Program-made: the position numbers and the translations under genes
NCBI GenBank assembly: GCA_041651335.1
Contig: JBAZJL010000001.1
Location: 1-64,000, forward strand
Length of the DNA stretch: 64,000 bases
Direction of reading: 5' to 3'
Source: UBA6220 sp041651335
GTDB lineage: Bacteria; Patescibacteriota; Minisyncoccia; Minisyncoccales; Minisyncoccaceae
In this document: in pieces, positions 58,742-64,000 of the stretch
Position numbering within the stretch: position 1 is the stretch's first letter
How the letters are laid out: each line of letters begins with the position of its first letter
The notes under the pieces: generated by a model
What the model saw: only the letters and a program-made list of their open reading frames with translations
The model's database searches: none
Told to the model about the DNA's origin: nothing

Positions 58742-58780
58742 GCCCTCTATGATTTGCCTAGGGGCAAACCGAGCGAGGGC
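58742..58780 (+). other. Nested hairpin between rpmG and tRNA-Trp
   Basis: Outer stem GCCCTC/GAGGGC (58742-58747/58775-58780) around inner TTTGCC TAGG GGCAAA (58753-58768). GC-rich for the region and without a T run. Could be a processing signal or part of the attachment region. Confidence 0.5.
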
Positions 58781-58783
58781 ATT

Positions 58784-58855
58784 AGGGGCGTAAGCTCAAC
58801 GGTAAACTGCCTCTCTCCAAAAGAGGTCTTGTGGGTTCGAATCCTACCGCCCCTG
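58784..58855 (+). tRNA. tRNA-Trp (CCA), attachment site of the mobile element
   Basis: 72 nt. Acceptor AGGGGCG/CGCCCCT, anticodon loop CTCCAAA, T loop TTCGAAT, G73. The D stem has one mismatch. The convergent serine recombinase gene ends inside its 3' half (stop at 58844-58846). No CCA encoded. Confidence 0.88.
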
Positions 58856-60316
58856 CAGACAGGACACTGAGTCCATTTTAGGGCCATTAAACAGTATGTG
58901 GAATGGCTCTTTTGCTTGATAGTTCAACACTTCTTGATTCTCAATAGTAAGGTTCCAAAGTAGCTGATTTGCGACACTATTGCGTCTTTCTGAATCTCCA
59001 TTAATATACTCTGTTTTAGATCTGCTAGCTTCTAGGAATACATTTTTTATTTTCTCTAAAATAGCCTCGTCTCTGTTCTCTTCTAGTTCTAATTTTCCTA
59101 ATTGCTCTTTTATCGAGATCTCCTCATCTCCTAAATCTCTCATTTTGGAGCCGTAAACCTCTTTTGGGGTGGTCATGGACACAAAACTGTCCAGAAGTAT
59201 GGATTGCTTCTTTCTAATATTCTCAAGCTGTTTTAAAAGGGTTTCCTTAGTTTGAAAATCAGTAGACCTATTATTCTTCAATTGTTGCTTACTAGCCTCA
59301 TAAACAATTTCAACTAATTCCTCATCAATAGCTATTTTATCTAATAGGGAAATCATTGATTGATCTAACTTTTCAGAACGAAGATAATGCTCATGTTCAG
59401 AACAGCCTCCTTTCCCATTGGTACAGAAATAGTAATCGTGACCTTTCTTTTTTACGGCCGTTAGCATACAGCCACATTTGGCACAGGTAAATAAACCCCT
59501 AAGATGAAAGAAATGTTTTTCTTTTTTGATATGAACTTTTTTATTTAAAACATCTTGAGCCGAATCAAATAAATCTTTAGAAATTATTGGTTCGTGGTTA
59601 CCCTGATGATAACCTCCAGACTTAAACATTAATCCATAATAAAAAGTATTCTTCAACATCTTATGAATATTACTTTTGCAAACTGGAATACCATTTCGAC
59701 TTCTCATTCCTTCTTTCGCTATAAGCTTTGTTAGTTCTCCAATTGTATATTTTCCAGTAGAATAAAGTTCGAAACATCTTTTAATGTAATGAGCCATTTC
59801 TTTATCAACGACCAATGTCTTTAGTTCCTTATCATTAACATAGCCTAATGGAGCACAACCAGGCCAACCTCCTTTCTCTAATTTTGCTTTATTTCCTTTC
59901 TTTACATTTACACTTAAATCATCGACATACTTTTTAGCAAAACCAAAAAGTAAGCTCATCATAAACTTATCATCAGAGTTATTTCTGAAAAACTTTGAAG
60001 GAGTTCGAATCTCTTCAATGACTCCCTGATCTAATAACCAAATAATTTGACCACCATCAACAGAGTTCCTAGCCAAACGATCAAGATTCCAACAAAGGAT
60101 ACAATATTCTTCTTTGCTCTTTTGCATAAAGGAAATCATTTCATTAAAAATAAGCCTGCCAGGTTCTTTGGCAGTCTTACTTTCTTTATAAACTCTAGAG
60201 ATATAAAAATTATTAGCCGAAGCAATAGCTAAAAGTTCCTTCTCTTGAGAATCGATAGACAACACCTGTCTATCCTCAGATTCAGTAGATTTTCGACAAT
60301 AAATTATGTATTTCAT
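58844..60316 (-). CDS. Large serine recombinase (integrase)
   Basis: 490 residues. Resolvase domain with catalytic Ser10 (YCRKSTESEDRQ) and the LDRLARN segment (78-84). Recombinase domain about 155-260; zinc ribbon C278/C281...C298/C305; coiled coil about 345-425. Such enzymes integrate phages and elements at attP/attB. Its last codons (QGR and stop) are tRNA-Trp DNA, so the gene lies at the attachment edge. It overlaps the rep gene by 4 bp (ATGA). AT content is similar to the chromosome. Confidence 0.93.
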   Translation of the reverse strand: MKYIIYCRKSTESEDRQVLSIDSQEKELLAIASANNFYISRVYKESKTAKEPGRLIFNEMISFMQKSKEEYCILCWNLDRLARNSVDGGQIIWLLDQGVIEEIRTPSKFFRNNSDDKFMMSLLFGFAKKYVDDLSVNVKKGNKAKLEKGGWPGCAPLGYVNDKELKTLVVDKEMAHYIKRCFELYSTGKYTIGELTKLIAKEGMRSRNGIPVCKSNIHKMLKNTFYYGLMFKSGGYHQGNHEPIISKDLFDSAQDVLNKKVHIKKEKHFFHLRGLFTCAKCGCMLTAVKKKGHDYYFCTNGKGGCSEHEHYLRSEKLDQSMISLLDKIAIDEELVEIVYEASKQQLKNNRSTDFQTKETLLKQLENIRKKQSILLDSFVSMTTPKEVYGSKMRDLGDEEISIKEQLGKLELEENRDEAILEKIKNVFLEASRSKTEYINGDSERRNSVANQLLWNLTIENQEVLNYQAKEPFHILFNGPKMDSVSCLQGR

Positions 60317-61263
60317 ATATTTAACTTGCCTTGCTCTCTATCAAGTTCAGATTGTAGAACACTTTTAGTGTAAGGGTCAAGCATTGAAAGAAAATCGGAA
60401 AGACTTTCATTTGGTTCTAATTGGCAACGATAAGATTCTATGGGGCCCACAAAATCGTATATAACTTTACTCTTTTTTATCTTTTCGGGTGATCTGGTCT
60501 TCTGTAGAACCTCAAGAAGACTAGCAGATTTCCAATATCCTTTAATGATAATTGGTCTGAAGAGGTTGGCACTAGGGAAGTATTTTCTTTTCTTGTATAA
60601 GCGCGAATCATCAAACTCTTTAACCAAGTATTTAGATAAATAATTTGATAAACCGTAAATAGTTTTACCAGAAGTCGCCTTCATAAGAATAAAACCATTA
60701 CCCCAAGCTTCTCTAGCAATATCATAATTTTTAGGATTGTAAGGCAGATTAAAAAATAAACAATGATAATGAACTCTTCCATTTTGTTGAAACTCAGGAA
60801 CAGCAATATACTGCAAAACTTTATCTTTCGTTTTATAAAGACTGTAATTATATCTTTGAATAAACTTACTAAAAATACGATTAGCTCTTTTCAAATTTGT
60901 TATCTCTTCTTCAAAAGTTAAGGTAAGAAAAATAGGAGGAAACATCTGACCATTCTTCTTTGGCCAGCGCCAAGCATTGCAAGCAATGAGGTTCTTCAAA
61001 TAACTTACAGTTTTCATTCTCGAGTTAATTAAACCTTTTCCTCGACAAGCTTCCTTCCTTTCAAGCTTCATTTTTTCTTTATACATTTTTTCTTGCCAAA
61101 CCCAATCTCCCTCTACGCACTCGGCATAACGCTTTTCATAATATTCTTTATCTTCTCTCTTTTGTTGTTCTTCTTTAAGGGTCATTACCCAAGTTGTATA
61201 AAAAGAGATTTGAATATTATTGTTACAAATAGTAATTTTTCCACTATTAGCTGGATGTGACAT
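60313..61263 (-). CDS. Rolling-circle replication initiator (HUH endonuclease)
   Basis: 316 residues. Motif 1 IFLTLTF (111-117), motif 2 GRVHYHCLFFN with H165-Y-H167 (the HUH metal site), motif 3 with Tyr208/Tyr212 and Lys211 in NYLSKYLVK. Highly charged N-terminal coil (28-75). It would nick one DNA strand and attach through Tyr to start rolling-circle replication of the excised element. An internal ATG at residue 27 is an alternative start. Confidence 0.85.
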   Translation of the reverse strand: MSHPANSGKITICNNNIQISFYTTWVMTLKEEQQKREDKEYYEKRYAECVEGDWVWQEKMYKEKMKLERKEACRGKGLINSRMKTVSYLKNLIACNAWRWPKKNGQMFPPIFLTLTFEEEITNLKRANRIFSKFIQRYNYSLYKTKDKVLQYIAVPEFQQNGRVHYHCLFFNLPYNPKNYDIAREAWGNGFILMKATSGKTIYGLSNYLSKYLVKEFDDSRLYKKRKYFPSANLFRPIIIKGYWKSASLLEVLQKTRSPEKIKKSKVIYDFVGPIESYRCQLEPNESLSDFLSMLDPYTKSVLQSELDREQGKLNI

Positions 61264-61299
61264 ATATTCTGATTAATTAAGATAGTAATCAAGTGTAAC

Positions 61300-61326
61300 C
61301 CAATGGGGGCAGGGAGCCCCCATTGG
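61300..61326 (-). other. Candidate rolling-circle origin hairpin upstream of rep
   Basis: CCAATGGGGGC AGGGA GCCCCCATTGG: a perfect 11-bp stem, 5-nt loop, the most GC-rich hairpin in the region, 37 bp upstream of the rep start. HUH origins are often such hairpins with the nick in or beside the loop. A terminator of the small gene is the alternative, but no T run follows. Confidence 0.5.
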
Positions 61327-61328
61327 AC

Positions 61329-61484
61329 TTATTCACTTGTCTCATCATCACTAACCAAAGTCAGATAGAAATTAGCAATAGCATGCAAATACTGCTCGGA
61401 TTTCTCTTCGGAAACCTCAACTCCATACTTTTCCCGAAAGTATTTTATGAGTCTTTGTTTCAATTCTTCACTGAACTTTGGCAT
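61329..61484 (-). CDS. Small element-encoded protein
   Basis: 51 residues: MPKFSEELKQRLIKYFREKY, then a helical acidic C terminus (EEKSEQYLHAIANFYLTLVS). One globular helical domain with HTH-like spacing is possible. Located ahead of rep in the same direction, after a terminator. Not recognised; could control copy number. Confidence 0.55.
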   Translation of the reverse strand: MPKFSEELKQRLIKYFREKYGVEVSEEKSEQYLHAIANFYLTLVSDDETSE

Positions 61485-61517
61485 AAATAAAAAACCGACC
61501 TTTATAATTATGGGTCG
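61485..61517 (-). terminator. Terminator of the 61557-62261 gene
   Basis: On the minus strand CGACC, 12-nt loop, GGTCG, then GTTTTTTATTT. Confidence 0.65.
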
Positions 61518-61556
61518 ATTTTATTATAAACGGCTTACGGAAAGTTACGGGTAATT

Positions 61557-62261
61557 TTACCGTAATCGGTATTTTTCTTTTATTTGCACGCTTCCGCGGA
61601 CTCCGGTATTGTAGTCAAGAAAATCATCAATCTTGTAATTTGTACCTTTTAGAACCTTATTTTGAACATCTTCGCAGGCTCGGTAAATCTTTCTCCAAAG
61701 CTCCTCATCTCTTGCCTTATAACCAACTTCGTCTATTCCCAGAATCTTATATACAAGTTCCGAATAAAAAATTTGCGGTTCAGCACTTATATCGAAAAGA
61801 CATCTCAAAACATCATGAGCCATGCTGTTATTCCTTTGTTTAGATATTTCTATCTCGCAATCGTTAATTACTAAAATGCTTTTCTCATTATCAAAATTAA
61901 GCTTTTTGATAATACTAAAATCGTCTTCTTCGACAGCATTGACTTTCGGTTTATCAAAATCTTTTATGGCATTATCAATACCAGAGCAAAGTTCATAGAA
62001 TTTACCCTTGTCTAACGTAAGAAAAAAATTTCCATTATCGGCGTGGAAACGATCGGCGATAACGCCTATATGAGCAAGACTCCAGAAGATAGCATCATAA
62101 TCTTTGAAACCCAAACCAGCAATTCCTTCTTTATAAATCTTATCCTCATGACCAATACAAAGAAAATCAAAATTGTTACTTAACTCAGCCTCGCTCCTAA
62201 TATGATTCAAAAACGTTGAATACTTTTTTAAGCTATTTAAGCTCATTTTTTCGATATCCAT
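61557..62261 (-). CDS. Element-encoded hypothetical protein, possible winged-helix C terminus
   Basis: 234 residues from the ATG at 62261 (MDIEKMSLNSLKKY). An upstream ATG (62381) would add a membrane-like stretch that overlaps the divergent methyltransferase gene and its promoter. N-terminal half mixed alpha/beta (DFLCIGHEDKIYKEGIAGLG); C-terminal half (HDVLRCLFDISAEPQIFYSE, LVYKILGIDE) looks like a DNA-binding helical domain. Not recognised; might regulate the divergent methyltransferase. Confidence 0.55.
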   Translation of the reverse strand: MDIEKMSLNSLKKYSTFLNHIRSEAELSNNFDFLCIGHEDKIYKEGIAGLGFKDYDAIFWSLAHIGVIADRFHADNGNFFLTLDKGKFYELCSGIDNAIKDFDKPKVNAVEEDDFSIIKKLNFDNEKSILVINDCEIEISKQRNNSMAHDVLRCLFDISAEPQIFYSELVYKILGIDEVGYKARDEELWRKIYRACEDVQNKVLKGTNYKIDDFLDYNTGVRGSVQIKEKYRLR

Positions 62262-62265
62262 AAAA

Positions 62266-62294
62266 TTGACATTACCTCTTAATAGTTTTAGAAT
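62266..62294 (+). promoter_or_regulatory. Promoter of the methyltransferase gene
   Basis: TTGACA (62266-62271), 17 bp, TAGAAT (62289-62294); the ATG is at 62338. Confidence 0.6.
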
Positions 62295-62337
62295 AATACA
62301 AATAGATAAGATTATCAAGATTGGAAGTATTAAAAAT

Positions 62338-63483
62338 ATGGAGAAGAAATCTTCTAATAAAAACTTACATAATGCGAGCAAAGAAAAAAAAGACGAGTTT
62401 TATACTCAGCTTGTTGATATTGAAAATGAGTTAAAGCACCATAAAGAACAGTTTCGTGATAAGGTGGTTTACTGCAATTGTGATGATCCCTTTGAAAGCA
62501 ATTTTTTTAAATATTTTGCTGCTAACTTTAAACCACTAAAGCTAAAGAAGCTTATTACCACAAGCTATGTTAAATCGCCAATTGTCGGGGGACAGTTACC
62601 GTTGTTTGAAATGGAGGGGTTAAAACCTTCTGGCAAGGAACCGTTTAAGATTGAAATCAAAGAAGTGCCGGATGCCAACGGCGATGGTGCGATAAACCTT
62701 GATGATGTAGAGTACTTGCTAAAGCACGACAAAAACACTGCCACACCACTGCGTGGCAATGGCGATTTTCGCAGTGAGGAGTGTATTAAATTTCTCAATC
62801 AAGCTGATATAGTCGTAACCAACCCGCCGTTTTCTCTGTTCCGTGAATATATTGCCCAGCTTATTGAACACGACAAAAAGTTTTTAATTATTGGGAATCT
62901 CAATGCAATTACTTATAAGGAGTGTTTTAGGTTCATAAAAGATAATAAGATGTGGCTGGGGATTACGATGGATGGAAGGAATAAATGGTTTCGAGTGCCA
63001 GATAGCTACCCAATAAACGAAAATGTTGCTAACTCAAAAATAGAAAATGGTAAGAAATATTTATTTGTTAAGGGCTGTGTATGGTTTACGAACTTAGACA
63101 CTGAAAAGCGACATGAAAAGTTAATTTTATATAAAAAATATACGCCAGACGAATACCCAAAATATGATAATTACGATGCAATTAATGTCGATAAGGTTTC
63201 TGAAATACCAGTAGATTATAATGGCGCGATAGGTGTGCCGATTACTTTCCTTAATAAATATAGTCCAGATCAATTTGAGATTATTGGTCAGGGGCAAGGC
63301 AATCTCTATAGAGAACTAACACCAAAAGGATTAAGTAGTAAATTTGTTAATGATTATTATAAGATGGGAGGAACAGGTTCAATAAAAGAAGACCATCCTG
63401 TCTTGGGTTATTATAATAGGGATGGTAAAACTGTTATTCCCTACATGAGAATAGTAATTAAAAAAAAGAAAACAAAAAAATAA
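62338..63483 (+). CDS. Adenine-specific DNA methyltransferase, M.EcoRI-like
   Basis: 381 residues from the ATG at 62338. KKDEFYTQLVDIENELKHHK opens the M.EcoRI-type family; VVYCNCDDPFESNFFKYFA replaces the usual SAM motif region; the catalytic motif is IVVTNPPFSLFREY. Typical domain IGNLNAITYKECF and WLGITMDGRNKWFRVPDSY follow. It probably methylates adenine at a short site. Either the modification half of a restriction system (see the nuclease behind it) or an anti-restriction orphan. The nuclease gene starts one base after its stop. Confidence 0.9.
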   Translation: MEKKSSNKNLHNASKEKKDEFYTQLVDIENELKHHKEQFRDKVVYCNCDDPFESNFFKYFAANFKPLKLKKLITTSYVKSPIVGGQLPLFEMEGLKPSGKEPFKIEIKEVPDANGDGAINLDDVEYLLKHDKNTATPLRGNGDFRSEECIKFLNQADIVVTNPPFSLFREYIAQLIEHDKKFLIIGNLNAITYKECFRFIKDNKMWLGITMDGRNKWFRVPDSYPINENVANSKIENGKKYLFVKGCVWFTNLDTEKRHEKLILYKKYTPDEYPKYDNYDAINVDKVSEIPVDYNGAIGVPITFLNKYSPDQFEIIGQGQGNLYRELTPKGLSSKFVNDYYKMGGTGSIKEDHPVLGYYNRDGKTVIPYMRIVIKKKKTKK

Positions 63484-63484
63484 T

Positions 63485-64000
63485 ATGAAAGGAGTTATTT
63501 ATATAATGACAACAGCCGTCTCTGGTCTAATAAAAATAGGACAAACGGGTAATAATAATTATCAAGAGCGTATGCGAAACCTTGAAGCAAACGGTTATTA
63601 TAATGTTGTCGGATTGAGGAGATTTTTTGCAATCGAACTCGAAGATTATGAAGATAAAGAAATCTTTTGAAAGAAATTTTTAACAAACATCAAGTCGGAG
63701 ATAGTGAGTTATTCGCTTTGGATTCAGAATTAGTTAAACAGCTTCTTTTGTCATTTGATGGTAAGGTTATTTTTCCGAAAGATATAGACAGAGAAAAAGA
63801 GTTCGACAGTGTATCAAAAACTAGAAAGCAGAGTGAGCGATTTAATTTTTATAAAAAAGGATTGAAGAATGGTGATGAAATTGTATTTAGTGATGATAAA
63901 AAAATAACTGCAAAAGTTTGTGGTGAACGAGAGGTTAAATACGACGAGCAAATCTGGAAATTATCACCCCTAACTTATAAGATATATGAACAGAAAGGTA
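63485..64000 (+). pseudogene. GIY-YIG (T5orf172-like) nuclease, frameshifted and cut by the window edge
   Basis: The first frame (63485-63672) has MKGVIYIMTTAVSGLIKIGQ, the GIY-YIG start, and stops early after EDYEDKEIF. The next frame continues from 63667 with LKEIFNKHQVGDSELFALDSE and a C-terminal region resembling DNA-binding tails of these nucleases (KNGDEIVFSDDKKITAKVCG), still open at 64000. Inserting one A in the A run near 63658-63661 would join both as EDKENLLKEIFNKH. It may be a mutation, an assembly error or a -1 frameshift site. Possible restriction partner of the methyltransferase. Confidence 0.75.

Larger units (their letters stand above)
58856..64000. mobile_element. Integrated mobile element at tRNA-Trp (left part)
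   Basis: From the 3' end of tRNA-Trp the genes switch to recombinase, HUH Rep, small unknowns, an M.EcoRI-like methyltransferase and a GIY-YIG nuclease. This is a rolling-circle plasmid- or phage-like element with a restriction-type cargo. The right boundary lies beyond the window, so length and attR are unknown. Confidence 0.8.

Noticed and set aside
62262..62381. N-terminal hydrophobic extension of the 61557 gene
   Set aside because: It overlaps the divergent methyltransferase start and its TTGACA promoter; the ATG at 62261 gives a soluble protein.
63485..63672. Short complete GIY-YIG protein
   Set aside because: The family sequence clearly continues in the next frame, so the stop reflects a frameshift.

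Overview
The window reads as a stretch of chromosome from an AT-rich member of the Candidate Phyla Radiation (Patescibacteria, most like a Parcubacteria-type genome). The reasons are short intergenic gaps, lysine/isoleucine-rich proteins, trimmed housekeeping proteins (ThrRS without its TGS domain, PheT without its tRNA-binding domain), a Glu-tRNA amidotransferase route (gltX, gatC, gatA, gatB), few Shine-Dalgarno sequences, and a peptidoglycan operon with a probable MurL epimerase. TGA is used as a stop (for example mraY), so UGA has not been reassigned. No rRNA genes are present.

Layout. 1-3.2 kb: the end of a FISUMP surface protein, an HNH-like zinc protein, a thioredoxin next to a ferredoxin:thioredoxin-reductase-like catalytic subunit, and efp. 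3.2-7.1 kb: a likely inositol-lipid locus (PadR regulator, palindromic operator, inositol-1-phosphate synthase, second PadR, CDP-alcohol phosphotransferase, HAD and PHP hydrolases). 7.2-9.1 kb: thpR and murC. 9.12-11.64 kb: an inserted RiPP cassette with a 46-residue six-cysteine precursor, a radical SAM/SPASM maturase and a HExxH metallopeptidase. It is followed by a second, diverged copy of the murC 3' end, so the cassette lies between two murC tails. 11.9-19.9 kb: signalling proteins, a GNAT, an acyl-CoA-ligase-like enzyme and a methyltransferase. 19.9-27.8 kb: cell wall and division genes (D,D-carboxypeptidase, mraY, probable murL, murD, ftsW, murG). 27.8-32.0 kb: gltX, gatC and gatA. 32.1-32.8 kb: three tRNAs and a 180-bp tandem repeat that carries copies of the tRNA-Asp 3' end. 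32.9-46.8 kb: information-processing and nucleotide genes (exonuclease, ndk, pheST, gyrB, secE-nusG-rplK, dcd, tmk, deoC, gatB) and a miaB-miaA gene fusion. 46.9-58.9 kb: thrS, dnaE, a bactofilin-like protein, rnhB, a cluster of three candidate small RNA or leader units, rpmF, nusB, rnc, rpsP, khpA, trmD, tRNAs and a small rpmG.

58.84 kb to the right edge is the left part of an integrated mobile element. A large serine recombinase overlaps the 3' end of tRNA-Trp. Behind it lie an HUH rolling-circle Rep protein, a strong hairpin that could be its origin, an M.EcoRI-like adenine methyltransferase and a frameshifted GIY-YIG (T5orf172-type) nuclease.

The main leads are the RiPP cassette between two murC ends; the tRNA-Asp-linked repeat; initiator tRNA-fMet without the three G-C pairs, with an A18/G55 exchange shared with tRNA-Tyr; a recurring promoter module placing -10 boxes 6-8 nt before ATG (leaderless mRNAs); and the MiaB-MiaA fusion. 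All calls come from reading the sequence; no database search was run.
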